A stretch of 64,000 bases of DNA from Carposina sasakii. Its lineage: Eukaryota > Arthropoda > Insecta > Lepidoptera > Carposinidae. Where the stretch lies: positions 1,984,001 to 2,048,000 of the forward strand of contig CP053175.1 in the NCBI GenBank assembly GCA_014607495.2. Reading direction: 5' to 3'. The notes beneath the pieces were generated by a model, which had not been told where the DNA came from, searched no databases, and saw only the letters and a program-made list of their open reading frames with translations. Shown one piece after another: positions 49,321-62,937 of the stretch. How positions within the stretch are numbered: the first letter of the stretch is position 1; each line of letters starts with the position of its first letter. A program made the position numbers and the translations under genes.

Positions 49321-52317
49321 AGAAAACATCATTCTGTCCACGATATGCTAAGCAGCAATGGGATCTCTTCTATGACCCTACAATACTAACTACCTCATTT
49401 CGGGAACACACGTCTTCTCAAACCAATATAAACAGTTGATAAAACTTTGTAAACCTAACTTAGACCTACACTTATTTAGAAAAGGTTAGTGTTGATATTC
49501 CAACCAAATGCGAAAGTTTTTTGTTTGTTATATGTATCTTTACATCAAAACTATTGAACCGATATAAATTACATTTTTTTTTATATTAAATAGGCTTACG
49601 CTTTAAATTAATTAAAATGTCCAGAGCCTAATGAAGTACATATGCTACTTTTTATCCCGGACAAACATTTTTTCACGGAAAGTTTCTACATCTTGTTTTT
49701 TCTACTGTCCACGCGGACGACATCGGGGACGTCTCCGTTTGTCTTCTATAACTTGGACCACAAACCAACTCCAACTTGAAATGCACGGGTACCTAATAGA
49801 TCTAAATTTGTTTCAAGATTGAATAGACGTTCAACTTAACCATTTAAGGGGTATCTGCTACCATTCAACTGGTTCTGTACAAAAATAAACATGACCGTGT
49901 GTGGCTTACAATTCATTGGTCTTAGTTTATTAGAATATGAGGAAGAAAGATGTATAGTTTTTGGTTGTATTCCTTTGGTTGATGAGTTATGTATATTTTG
50001 TTTAACGTGTAAAGTGTTAGTATCAATCATACATGCAATCCTTGTTCTTACATGTAATCGCAATCATGAGACGTCAGATTCGAGGAACGGTGAGGTGGGC
50101 TAACCACAGTGGAAATTTTTGGAAGTCTGAATAAGGAGATGCCACATAAATCCAATTTACTATTAAAATAATGATAGCATCCAGTACTTCTTTTAGTAAG
50201 CAATGAAACCTGTACCTATAGGAGATTGATAAACTTCTACAACCCAAATTTAGCGGGAAAACCAAATATCTCAAGCTAACCCAACGCACCTAACATTTAA
50301 AACAAAAAGCACACTACAGAACTAAACGTTCGGAATCCAAAGTCACGACTGCAGTTCCCTCGGGAAGCGCTGCTGCATACCAACTACCCTGGATTATGGT
50401 CATAGGGAAAGACAGCGTGTCGGGCTGTTTTACATCCGTGGAATATTGATGAGACGGTCAGAGATTATGCGGGCTGGTGATTGGGAATGCAGAGGTGTCA
50501 GTTTTTATTAGTATGCCGGCCACCCAGGACTTTTTCCAACTTCAGAAATCTCAGTTTTCGCATTCCCGTTAGAATTTCGGGTAGAGTTTTGGGAGATGGT
50601 TTTTTAAGTGCTCCCTTTCCCAAGAAACATACATGCCAAATATGAACTTCTTAAATGTCGCCTTATGTTTCTTAATGTGTCAGCAACGGATTTTTAAAAA
50701 ATATGACTGTAAATTTTAATGTCATGGTAACCAAAAATTTTTTTTTGTATTTGAGCCTTACATCTGCCCTCGCTATGCAAATTTTATGTAGTTGCTGATC
50801 TATGAGATCTGCTTGGTTCTTACTACAGTTCTGGATAACCTAGGATTCTATTTTTTGGAAACACAGCCTTGTGTAGGTACATGTATTTTAAATATTTTAT
50901 TTTATTTAATTCGGGAAACAAACGGTTGACTACAACTAAAATTATTACAACATATACAACTACTTTGTGCTTGCCTTTCTGTTTATTTCATATACTTTGA
51001 TCGTGTTGTATTTATGTAGGAATTTCTTCGACAATTTGTATTTATTTTGTAATCAAAAGGAGTTCTTCGCTGTTAAAGCGGTGTTGTTTGTATTTAATGT
51101 AAATTTTATTATTAATTGTTAGTTTTTCTAAAGCCATGACTGCTTTTTAAAAAGCTGTTTTGGGTTAAGTATTATTTTGAAACATTCTATTTTGTTTTTA
51201 CAGACATATACATTGCTGTGTTTCCAAAAATTCCGTAACCAGAACTGCAAGATTGCGAAAGAGATCCTCAGCCAACACTTACGACAAGGGCGAAAGGAGA
51301 TGCAGTTGATTAATATATGAAAATTATGAAAGCCCGCAAAACCCTCCTGTAGCAGTAGCCTTGTGGCGTGCCCTGGGGGAGGCCTACGTCCAGCAGTGGA
51401 CTGCAATAGGCTGAAGAAGAAGAAGATGAAAGCCCGCATCTGCTAACCATTTTGTTTTTAAGCTTGTTTGTTCTCCGATCTAGAGAGATTTTTTGCATAT
51501 TTCAGGTTAAAGCCTCGAGCACAACGGATGCGTATGCGTACACGTAAGCGTAGACGTATACGTACCTCTGAGTTGTAATATATGGAACTGTATGGCAAGG
51601 GCAGACCGGACGCGTATGCGTAGACGTAAGCATAGACGTCAAGCGGTGACAGTTCCATACATTAAACTCAGAGGTACGTGTACGTCTACGCTTACGTGCA
51701 CGCATACGCATCCGGTGTGCTCGAGGCTTAAATCTTCAATTGTATTCATAAAAAAATTCAAATTTTGAATTTTTAAATTCCGAGATACTTTATAATCTCT
51801 ACTATTGAAATTGGGCGTAAGACAATGATTATGAAGGTATAATGGTAAACTTGAAATAAGCAGGTAAGCTTTATACAAATGGTGAAAGGTACCTTCATAT
51901 AGAGGATACGAAGAATCAAGAAAACTAGATAATATAGCTCAAAATTCGCTCCACTTCTATTCGACCCGATTAGTTCCCATGTCGGTCTGTCCGTCATTCA
52001 GTTTAACTATAGTTAATTGCGGTGGCCTAATTACTTGAGCTCGGCTAAGCTATTTATCATACTTCCGTACACATGGGTACTGTTAGGTATAACATTTATA
52101 AATTAGGATGGAGTAGTATGCTCAGAAGATTTTGCAGGAATAAGTAGAAAAGCTGCAGGCACCGGCGTGCACACGATTACTGCAGACAATGAAGACATTA
52201 TGGTCAAGGACCAGGACCAGCTGTCAATGGTATTAAGTGTTCCTCAATGGTCATCTATTTATTAAATTGCCAGTGTAATTATCCTTTCAGTCGTGAAAGT
52301 TTCGACTATTACCTGTC
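49321..52317. other. Repeat-rich stretch without a supported gene
   Basis: Holds an S4 end (49640-49730), an S6 copy (49900-50140), an S2 fragment (51333-51430) and a MITE (51507-51731). A minus frame at 50450-50310 reads TIIQGSWYAAALPEGTAVV and ends in a stop; it is GC-richer than its flanks but has no splice context I trust. Confidence 0.4.
51507..51731. mobile_element. Inverted-repeat MITE with CpG/CGTA-rich arms
   Basis: Arms run from AGCCTCGAGCACAACGGATG to its near-complement; long arms rich in ACGTA, CGTAAGCGTA and similar words, with a partial internal repeat near 51610-51650. Confidence 0.6.
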
Positions 52318-52580
52318 ATACATACATATATATAATCACGCCTTTATCCCTTACGGGGTAGGCAGAGCACCAAAGGCCGATAGAACCACATGGTGTCACT
52401 TCTGACCAATTTTGAGGGTATAGTTGAGATGTACAAGTTCGGTTAGTAGTGACAGGTGGTCAGCCCATCGCCTACAAAACACCAAGACCCTCTTGTCCCT
52501 CTACTGACTTGTACAGTATGCCCGGGAAGAGAAGCAGCTGTAGTATTTATACTTTTTTTTTCACTCCCAGAGCAGCATAT
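52318..52580 (+). mobile_element. Interspersed repeat S1, full copy
   Basis: Full-length match to the S1 family, from the ACATACATAT tract to CACTCCCAGAGCAGCAT. Confidence 0.6.
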
Positions 52581-53317
52581 TACCTGTCGATTAGAAAGAA
52601 ATCAATCTAATTACTCAATAGAGGCGATACACATCTGTGGATTAAAAAAATAAATATAGCTAGTAAATGTCCAATATTATCACAAATCTAAGGTAGACTA
52701 TTCTAATTTGCATGCCTATCCTGAAAGCCATCGACATAATAACGATCGTGACTAAAGACGATAAATATCGAGCGATACAGTAAGAGTAATAGCGTACATT
52801 AGTCTGCGGTCTCATTTCTATCCACTTTGGTGATGCCGCAAAATAATTAGGTCGTTCGGTGAAGCAAAGGTTTTTTTTTTCAATCATATTAATTGTCCCC
52901 GGAGAATGGCAAAACTTGGAGGTTTTATCATAAGTGTAAAGATTAACAACTCTTTCGATATTAGTGCCAGAAGTATATATGTAGGTACAGGTATAACGCG
53001 AGTTTTGTAAGGGGATAAAATATAAACAGGGCAAGTAAAAGTTTTAAAAGGGCTAAAGTTGTAGAAGCTGAATAACCAAGCATAGTTTTCTATGCTGATG
53101 CGGGGCTTCACTAGAACACATCAGCTGCATCTCTTGCCGTACATGTCGTAAGAGTCGACTAAGGAACTCAGGGACGTTCTCTCGGGCGATGGGCTTCTGA
53201 TATATTGATATTTTACGTCATGCCCTGCTATGCTGAATCTCCTTCGTAACCCTGAAGTTTTGGCTATCCCATTTCGGAAACACAGCCGTGTATATCATCT
53301 ATCTTCTTCTTCTTCTA

Positions 53318-53821
53318 TCTATACATATAATAAAAATGTAACGTATCGCTGTCTGTACATGGAAGATATACGAGAAAAAATATTATAGGAGACCTTTATC
53401 AACGCAAAATAGTGCCCAAAATAATGATTTTAGGAATTTGTGTCTGTTTGTTGCAGTGCAGCAATGCAGTTTTCAGAAATATATTGTGATAGGTCCCACT
53501 TAACATATAGGCAACTTTTTATCCCGGGAAAATGTTTTTATCCCGGATAATTTAGACATATTTATACAGGGTGATTTTTGGTCGTCAACGTCCCGAAAAC
53601 ACGGAATCTCCTCATCATCACGATCATTCTTCCCATGGAACTACCTAAGTGTCTGGTTTCCAAAATATAGGCAACTCCAAAGTTGAGTAAATAGACTGCG
53701 TTTTTCTGCATAAATGCACATAGACGCGCGTAGCAGGATTTTTTCACGAAAAATAATACATATCTGTCTATAAAAAAACTAACATAAACACTAGACACTA
53801 TAAATTTCGCACGATCAAAGA

Positions 53822-53852
<31 letters not shown>

Positions 53853-53988
53853 TTTCCCAGCATTTTTTTTGGCATAAACTTACTTTATTTCATGTATAGA
53901 ATACGTACCCTTCGTTAAAGGTGGCCACAAAAAAACACCCTGTATATTGTAGTCCACGTGGACGTAGTCGCGGGCGTTCACTAGTAGT
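53318..53988 (+). mobile_element. Repeat family S4 copy split by an M1 MITE
   Basis: The left part ends near 53564 and the right part resumes near 53945 with AGTCCACGTGGACGTAGTCG. Confidence 0.55.
53565..53944 (+). mobile_element. MITE family M1 copy nested in another repeat
   Basis: Plus-orientation copy inserted within a repeat of family S4 (left part 53318-53564, right part from 53945). Confidence 0.6.
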
Positions 53989-54534
53989 GTAATAATTGTA
54001 ACTGCTCGCTTAAGCAATAAAAAGTCTAAGCAAGTTTTTAATTAACTTCCGGGCAATACCTTTGAGAAGATCTTTTGAACTTTCTACAGTTTTTACCCAT
54101 CAACTCCCTGTTACGTTGTTCGTTAGGCCCGCAGGTTCCAATTGACCTTAGGCCCTACAAATGATTTATTATTGGGCCCGTAACTAAAGGGACGGCTCAA
54201 GTTCAATGTTGTCAAGGTTATAGTAAATATTATTTATCTAGAAACAATTAATATAATTATGGCACAAAGTTGCTAAACAACTTCGTACCGCCTAACAGTT
54301 AATGAATGTCGTGTTACCTTTTATGAACGTAATACAATGATACAAAATAATATTAATATAGATAGAAACATAAAAGTATTTTATTATGATGAATGATGAT
54401 GAATACAACCAGCTAGGTTATAGTTAAATCTAACATATAGTTCGAGGAGAGTTCTCGTATGAGAAAAGATGTTTGGAATATGTACCGTAAAAAAAATGAA
54501 AAGCAGTATCAATGCAACACCAAAAAAGTATATA

Positions 54535-54705
54535 ATTTTCGCGTTGAAATTTTAAATATCTTATTCTTTATTAAACACAAAATACTACGGTAAAAAAAGA
54601 AAATATTACAAAGGAAATGCATATAAAGGCGTGCTTATATCTGCAAGAGATTTCTTCCAGCATACCAAATGAGAAAGTGAGGTTTCTTTGAGATTACTGT
54701 TACAT
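54535..54705 (-). mobile_element. Second, shorter LINE 3'-end fragment
   Basis: Shares the segment containing AGAGATTTCTTCCAGCA (plus strand) and flanking sequence with 48460-48510. It has no open frame and is a truncated relic. Confidence 0.5.
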
Positions 54706-54784
54706 AAAAGGAATTTTATAAGCGATCGGGAAAAAATAGTTTTTTTTAAAGAACTTACATTGCGCTATGCATTGTCGTATCGTA

Positions 54785-55040
54785 TCGTATCGTCTTCAGC
54801 CTATTGCAGTCCACTGCTGGACGTAGGCCTCCCCCAGGGCACGCCACAAGGCTACTGCCATAGGGGGATTTTGCCCATAGTCACCACGCTGGGCAGGCGG
54901 GTTGGAGACCGCAGTGTGATTTTCGGACTATGTTGTCAGCACGGGAGGCGCTGCTGCCCGCCTCCCGGAGACCTTTAATCGCCTCATACGATACCCACGG
55001 GCAGGCATGGGGTGGTACAAACTCTACTCTGCCGGCACCA
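54785..55040 (-). mobile_element. SINE family S2, full reverse copy
   Basis: Complete reverse match to the 46686-46955 copy. Confidence 0.6.
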
Positions 55041-55917
55041 CGCGGCCATTCATATTACAATATAAATAAGTTACATAGACGTGGCGAGGTTGAGACAGGT
55101 AGGGCAGCTGCTTTAAACTCGACTGTTCCTTCATATGTTTTTGACAAAACTACATAATCTAAGATTTATCTGCCCCACACCACACCACCACCCCAAGCTG
55201 ATGTATCTTGTACATCAGAACAAAATACATGCTATAATTATAATATTCACACGGACGAAGTCGCAGGAGTCCGCTAGTCTATCATAAAATAATTCATATT
55301 CATAGCTGTACCGATTTATTTATATAACCATGATTCAGGCCGTAGCAGCTGCTCAAATAGCACAGTATTAATAGACGGACAGACAGACAAACATGTTTTC
55401 CTGACGTTTAATATTATGCCTACAGTTGTGTAAAAGTAACCGTGATGTTACTTCAAGTCTATTCCGTAACCGTGTTATTACAAAAGAATTTAAACATTTT
55501 TTAAGCTAAACATACCCTAACTGATGGCTGTATGGGCTTAGTTCCCCTTGCCTTTCCTTCGGGATAAACTAACAAAAAAAAAAAAAAACATACCCTAAAT
55601 TTGACAGATATTCCATACATTTTGCTGTCAAATGTCATATTTAAATCGAGTCTAACTTTAGGCGCTCTTTTGTAATAACACCGTAAGTATTTAAGTAATT
55701 TCCTTATACTACGTCATTTTGTCTAGATTTTACTTAAACTTGTTGGTTTATTGAATAATAACTATAACCACATAAATTAAAATATTAGACCGACAATTCA
55801 CCGAAATTTACATTATTAAAGTTTTTATTAACATTTTCATAATTTTTTTCCTTGATTACATAAATAAAACTAAAATTTACAAGTACTAAGAGCTAATAAA
55901 TACCTATATTATAAAAT

Positions 55918-56185
55918 CTTCTATGCTGCTCTGGGAGTGAAAAAAAAAACGTGTAATACTACATCTGCTTCTCCTCCCGGGTATACTGTATAAGTCAGTA
56001 GAGGGACAAGAGGGTCTTGGTATTTTGTAGGCGATGGGCTGACCATCTGTCACTACTAACCGAACTTGTACATCTCAACTATACCCTCAAAATTGGTCAG
56101 AAGTGGCACCATGTGGTTCTATCGGCCCTTGGTGCTCTGCCTACCCCGTAAGGGATAAAGGTGTGATTATATGTATGTATATTGT
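55918..56185 (-). mobile_element. Interspersed repeat S1, full copy
   Basis: Reverse full-length match, from ATGCTGCTCTGGGAGTG to the TATGTATGTAT tract. Confidence 0.6.
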
Positions 56186-57689
56186 AATTGTGAAAGTTTA
56201 TTCTTCTCTCGTGCAATGAGACTTAGGTTCTAGAAAAATCATGCGATACATACAACGTACGTGAAAAGGTAGGTACGAGTATGTCAAACTCAAAATGCTA
56301 TTAAAATAGTGCACCCATAGTGTACCATACAAATTTTGGACTGGTTATCTCATAGTAACATAGGCTTAAATTAAATAAGAGCTTTTTTATTGTGAAACTT
56401 TGCTCTAGTTAACTTTTTAATATGACCAGTAGATTTATCATAGTATCTGCTTCACGGAGTCGAAGTTCCCCGAATCGAACTAACTTCCTGAGCCGATGAC
56501 CGAAAGATATTTACATTCAAGTGGCTTTAAGTAGTCTTCAAGTTATTATTATACAATCATAGATTACTATATTTAAATACCTAATAGATAGATACATACA
56601 TTCCATATTGCAATATAAAAATATATACAAAGGCGAAAGTAACTCTGTCTATTTGTCTGTCTATCTGTCTGGCTTTCACGCTAAAACTACAGAACCGATT
56701 TAAAAGAAATTTAGCGTACAGATAGCTTAGGACCTAGGGATGGACATAGGCTGCTTTTTAACCCGGATATTTTTAACATTTTCTATTTTCTGCAGTCTAC
56801 GCGGGCGAAGTCGCGGGCGTTCACTAGATATAGATTATATTTTAAAGATAGGTGTGTTTTTGAAACTAATAATATGTTTGACGCGAATGACCTAAATGTT
56901 CAACCAATTAATTATACTTGTTATAATAATATAAATCTACATTATTATCTCATCACTTTGACATTGTAAACAAATTCTAAAATGATTTTCTAGTCTGCCC
57001 TTGTCATAGTTTTACGAAATCCTACTAATATTATAAACTAGTGTACGCCCGCGACTTCGTCCGCGTGGACTGCAGAAAATACAAAATGTCGAAATTATCC
57101 GGGATAAAAATATTTTCCCGGGATAAAAAGTAGCCTATGTGTCAATCCAGGGTGTCAGCTAACTCCATACCAAATTTAATTAAGTCGCTCCAGCTGCTTT
57201 TACGTGAAAGAGTAACAAACATCCATTCATACTCCCAAGCGGGTTTCAATGACAGCTTGAAGTGTGAAACGTCATTTTGTCGCGAATTTTAACATTTAGG
57301 CGCCACAAAAAGCGCGACATACGTGAGTCGCGGATGGCATGCTACTGGTGCAAGTATATATTAACAATAGGTATTAGGTACGTTATAATATTTCTGCTAT
57401 ATTTCGCAGACAAAGCAACAAGCAACAACTTGTATAATCCTACCCATTTTTACCCACACCTGACCCAAAAAACTAACATAAAACTACTGACATACAAGAC
57501 TTCGGGAATCGGTAACAATCGGTAGGTTTTCCAATATTTACATACGTTATTTATGTGTGTATGGGATAGAGTATAAGAACATAGCGATTATTATTCTATA
57601 GGTAAAGAGACATTTTAAAACTTCGAAAAATGATTCGATAAATACAGAAGTAAAGGTTTACCACACGGCTGTATTGTTATAATAAGTTA

Positions 57690-57975
57690 GCCAGGGGGCC
57701 AATTCTCGCAAAGTCTCGAGTTGGAACGAAGCCGAAACGCAACCGCTGTAGACGCTCAGAACAAAGCAATTATTACTTTACGGTGACGTAATTAGACACA
57801 TTTCAGCACGAGACAGATATTTGTTTTCATTCTGTCATACTCGTGACCGATGCATGCTAAAATAAACCTTTTTACTCAAGCAGTAAGTATATATTGCTTC
57901 GCACCGCGTTTCGTTAACGGTTCGTTAGTGGTTGCGTTTCGGCTTTAAAATTTTCAAGAATTGCCCCCTTGACTG
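57690..57975. mobile_element. Inverted-repeat MITE
   Basis: Left end AGGGGGCCAATTCT with AAGCCGAAACGCAACC; right end GGTTGCGTTTCGGCTT with AGAATTGCCCCCTTG. About 280 bp. Confidence 0.5.
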
Positions 57976-60204
57976 CTAGATCGCGAAGAATATCTTCATA
58001 GCTTTAGCATAGCGACGCTAGATATGAGAGATCAGAATACACCCCTGAATTTCTTAAGCGACTCTTATGCACAGAAGCTGCAGAGCTGCTGCAGATGTAG
58101 ACTGGACAAGTGCCGAAGCATCATGGGATAAACATTTGAATTGAAAAAATATTTTGAGTTGGATTGTGCGACTAATAAGAGCGGATCATCAATATAAATT
58201 GGTGCATAAAAGTCAAAAAATATTCCTTTTTGAGAGCTTCCCGTTCTCTTTCTACAATGGAAGACGCCCATGTCGTACGCTCGTAAAAAAGATTTTCCCG
58301 TGTGAGTTTCTGAAAATTTTTTCTTTGTTTCTTTTACACTCCTTTTCTTTAAGAGTTTAGCGCATTACCATGGCATCGAAAAAACTACGAGGATGAATCT
58401 TCGTCTGCTATTTCTACATAAAACCACAATGTAACGTACAATAAAGAAACAGTTTTATTTCCTATATCAAGACTTTTTGAATTGCAGCATTATCACCCAG
58501 CGTTTATAAGTTTAAAAATACTAGTTTCATAAATCGCTGGTCATTTCTGACTTACACCATACGAGTACAACAGGTGTTTACTTTTCAAACAGTTCCCGTA
58601 ACATTTGTTTTAGCCGACTGCCTAAGGAAAATAGAGGGGTTCCCAAAATTCCCCGAATCGTTTTAAAGGTATTGTTCTTGACACCAATACGTCTTGTTTG
58701 CACCAAATGTGTTTTATGTAGGTTACAGAAATAACGTCGAAGATGAATCTTTTTTCAGAATTATGCAATGACTAAAGACTGCTTAGTCACGACCATTATT
58801 CCCAAAGAGGTAGGCAGAAGGGTGCAAATTACACAATATATAATACACTTTTAATCTATGAGCCGTTTTATTAAACTCCACTTGCAGCAAATATGTAGGT
58901 AAAACTAGATTTAAGTAAATCGAGTATAAGAATATATGACACTTCTTGCTGTTATATACCTATGCAAGACAACATGACTGTCAAGTTTAGTGTGTGTCTC
59001 AATATATTAATTAAACCTAGATAGTATTTACCTTTACTGAAAAGTAAACTTACACTGAAAAATACTCAAAAAATTAATTAAATATATTCAAGAACTGAAA
59101 TTTCATGTTCTAATAGTAACACGTTAGAGTAAAACAGTCACTTTGACAGCTAAAAGGAAGTAACCCGGATTCGCTTCCATAAAACTATTCGTTATATAAA
59201 TAGCACAGAAATTTCATGTTCTCATGGTCTGAAATGTCCAGTTAGATACATATATTTATATTCACACGGCCGTGTTCCCAAAATGGGGTAGCCAAAGCTA
59301 CAGGATCACGAAAGATATCCTTACATTTACATACGTAGACAAGCCAAAAAACAGTTACGAACTTCTGTCATATGAACAAACTGAAGAATTACTGATAGCT
59401 CAATCAATCATGCCGAATGATGCCGGCAGAGTAGAATTCGTACCACCCCATGTCTGCCCGTGGGTATCGTACGAGGCGATTAAGGGTTCCCGGGAGGTGG
59501 GCAGCAGCGCCTCCCGTGTTGACAACATAGTCCATAGTCACCAAAATACAAACTGGCGCTCATCCAACCCGCCATGCCCATCGTGGTGACTATTGGGCAC
59601 TCTTTTTAATATCCCTTCACATGGTAGGTCTTTGGCGTGACTGTATGGAACATGCACATATCTAGTCTATAAACTATATTATATCTATATTGTATCTATT
59701 GTAAGATCGTATTAATTAAACTAGAACTATCTATATAACTGAAATATATATTTTATCTATTATATTACTATAGATCAACATAAGTTTGTCCCTTTTAAGA
59801 TGCATAATTATGTTTTTCCTGGCCCCCACGATACAGGCTTGTCGTGTGGGGACCGCTATTAAACTCTGCTCTCCTTTTATTATTTTAAGTGATCTTTGAT
59901 TCTCACTATCTAGGTACTAGATGAAGTGTAAATATTTTGTTTGAAATAATATTATTATTATTATTATTTAGCATAGCGGAGTCACATATTTATTTATGGA
60001 GAATGATGAATAAATAGTCTGATTTAATTATAAATTATAAAGTACCAAATCGCCGTAGATTTACTTGTGCTTTCCAAAATATAACATAAATTTTAGCGAC
60101 ATTCAAACTAATATATAAAAGGAAATACCAAGAAATGTAACCCTCAAAATCCGATGACTAACTTCATAGTATAATAAAAATATTAATAAAATTATTAATA
60201 AAGA

Positions 60205-60300
60205 AATGGAAAAAATCTTCATTAGAGTGGGAATCGAACCCACGACCACTGGAAACCGTGCCAGCCGCTCTAACCACTGAGCTACCGGGTCAATTAATAA
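60205..60300 (-). mobile_element. tRNA-like SINE head, four copies in the window
   Basis: Minus strand reads GACCCGGTAGCTCAGTGGTT (A box) and GGGTTCGATTCCCACTC (B box), followed by a tail matching TTATTAATAATTTTAT. Other copies: 2570-2668 (minus), 9150-9230 (plus), 12925-13005 (minus). The shared tail and the lack of a paired acceptor stem argue for SINEs rather than tRNA genes. Confidence 0.55.
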
Positions 60301-60763
60301 AAATAGTAAAACATCAACTTCTAAAGGCATAATCGACACTGCTGTTGCTTTTACAAGTCAGTAGAGGGACAAGAGGGTCTTGGTGTTTTGTAGGCGATGG
60401 GCTGACCACCTGTCACTACTAACCGAACTTGTACATCTCAACTATACCCTCAAAATTGGTCAGAAGTGGCACCATGTGGTTCTATCGGCCCTTGGTGCTC
60501 TGCCTACCCCGTAAGGGATAAAGGCGTGATTATATGTATGTATGTACCTATATGTATGTATGTTGCTTTTACAAGTAACAATTTAACAGAATAGTAACTA
60601 TAATTTAGAATATAAAATTTAAACTATTTTTCGGTAATCTTTCATTGACATAATAAATAATACGTTGTTCTGATGGCGATTTTTCGCTGTATGATTTATG
60701 GTTTGATATTGAAAGTATGAAAATTTTTCTGGAAATGCCTAAGAGACTATCTATTATTACCTA

Positions 60764-61005
60764 TACAGGGTGTAACAGAAAGGGTATTAAGCGAAAAGCT
60801 ATGTAAATAGACCATTATAGAGAACCTATTTCCAAAATTTGAGACTCGAAATCACATGTTTATTTTTCAAAATTGTATGAACATTCTTAAGTTGTTTAGA
60901 AATTCTCCATACTAGCTGCGAAATTAAACATGTGATTTCGAGTCTGAAATTTTGTAGATAGGTTCTTTTTATTGGGCTATTCACATAGCTTCTCGCTAAA
61001 CATAC
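60764..61005. mobile_element. Foldback MITE family M2 copy
   Basis: Left arm intact (ACAGGGTGTAACAGAAAGGG); right arm diverged and lacking the terminal CACCCTGTA. Confidence 0.55.
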
Positions 61006-61189
61006 ATAAGGAATAACTAATATATTATAACTATGCTAACATATCGTTATATGTTATCTCTACAATCTTCATTGAAGTCGGTAATATAAACAAAAGCATA
61101 ATATATTAATTATATTTAGGTATAGGCATTTCCGTTGAAGAATGATGTCATAATAATATGAAGACGCATACTCACATATCGAATCTAAC

Positions 61190-61360
61190 GACCGAATGTG
61201 TATTTTTAAGAACCCAGCAAACTTCTCGTGGCGATTGTAGTTAGTGCAAGTGCCTGTTTTCGCAGTTATGAGTTATCAGATCCGAGGGTCGGTGGAGGGT
61301 GTAGGGCCCGGTGGTGGGCGCACCCATAGTGAATATTTGAACTTCCGAATTGTAACGCCT
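61190..61360 (+). repeat. Dispersed repeat S6
   Basis: Contains CAGATCCGAGGGTCGGTGGA and GGGCCCGGTGGTGGGCGCAC. Related pieces at 170-450, 25225-25345 and 49900-50140. Unclassified. Confidence 0.4.
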
Positions 61361-61488
61361 AATACAATTTCATTTATATTATAACCCAGCAAATGTCCTT
61401 GAGATATAATATAATTTATTGTTATGGGATATTTTTAATTTTAAAACAGAAAAATTATAAAAGACTGATGATCACTTAGGGGTATATC

Positions 61489-61779
61489 TATACATATAAG
61501 AAAAATGTAACGGATCGCTGTCTGTACATGGAAGATATATGAGAAAAAATATTACAGGAGACCTTTATCAACGCAATAGTACCCAAAAATATTTTTGGAA
61601 TTTTTGTCTGTGCGTTTGTGCGTGCTAATCTCAGAAACGGCTGAACCGATTTCGATGCAGTTTTCAGCAATATATTGTGACAGGTCCCACTTAACATATA
61701 GACTACTTTTTATCCCGGATAATTTCGACATTTTGTTTCTCTGTAGTCCACGCGGACGTAGTCGCGGGCGTCCACTAGT
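61489..61779 (+). mobile_element. Repeat family S4 copy
   Basis: Close match to 44090-44443. Confidence 0.55.
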
Positions 61780-62221
61780 TAAAAATAATTTTGACTTTTA
61801 ATCCTGTTGTAAGGTCTACTGAATAATGCACTTTTTAAAATTAACATTTTCAGATTATGCTATGACAACCGAATAAGGAAAGGAATTCATGTGTACCCAA
61901 AAAGGGAAGGTTGTTAGTTTTAAAATTCAATCCTGAAAATACTGTGTAGTTGTAATAGCTTAATTAGATCATTAACTTACTTTGTGTTGTATATGCCCTG
62001 CTTAATATTTTCATAGCGTCTCTAGGTTACAATAATATTGTAATTAGGTCAATTAAAATTGCTATAATGTGTAATTATAGTGCCTAATTACGTAAGCGGT
62101 TGCATCAGTGACTACATAAAACCTATAACCCTAAAAACCCTAATACCCTGCTACTAACATCTCGATATACTTAATTTTTGGCAGCAAAATACATGGAATA
62201 TATGCATGCGTATGATCAATT

Positions 62222-62474
62222 TGGTGAGAGCGAGATGTCTCACTTTTAAACGTCAAATCCACAGACAAGGCACTTAGTTTCTACTTGGTGTGTAAAAGGG
62301 ATTGCAAACCACTTCTATCAGCCCTAATTCACTCAGTTCTGGCTTGAGAACGAGGTGTCTATTCTAATTCTTAAGCCTATTTTTACATGCAAAGTACATA
62401 CACTTAGGTTATCTATTTATTAATAGCTCTGTAAGTTTGACGTTTAAAAGTGAGACATCTCACTCTCACCAAAT
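62222..62474. mobile_element. Inverted-repeat MITE
   Basis: Arms TGGTGAGAGCGAGATGTCTC and its near-complement (GAGACATCTCACTCTCACCA), continuing through TTTTAAACGTCAAA; about 250 bp. Confidence 0.55.
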
Positions 62475-62937
62475 TCATCATACGGGTGCTGTAGGTACTT
62501 TATTTTATATTATTATAACAGTCTTTAGTCAACTTAAATAAATCCTGGTATTTCCTGAGATCTAAGTGAGTCATACAAATTAGTATTAAGATAAACAGTA
62601 ATAAATTATCTGATTAGAAGGTTACTAGCACAATGTGCCAGGATATATCAGTATTAGATCGAAATTAGTCACATAGGACATAGGTGACTCTAGCCTACGT
62701 CATCCCAATGCCAATAAAGTATATAATCTAAATCTAATCTATCATGAACATCAGTCTATTGCAGTCCACTGCTGGACGTAGGCCTTCCCCAGAGCACGCC
62801 ACAAGGCTCGATCTCCCTGTTTTTGCCATCCAGTCACTACCAGCCGCCCTCTTCAAGGCATCAGTCGATCTGGCGCGAGGCGCCACTTATCGAGGCGCGG
62901 TCTCCATTCGAGAACCCGCTCCCTTATTACCTAAGTA

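Noticed and set aside
54688..55157. Frames of 96 and 75 codons resembling proteins seen at several places in the window
   Set aside because: They are translations of the S2 SINE; the same peptides appear wherever the SINE does.
57277..57525. 82-codon plus-strand frame
   Set aside because: No homology, no conserved context, and flanked by repeats; the only plus-strand candidate of any length outside repeats.
60205..60300. tRNA gene with good A and B boxes
   Set aside because: Four copies share a non-tRNA tail and lack a paired acceptor stem, so it is SINE-like.
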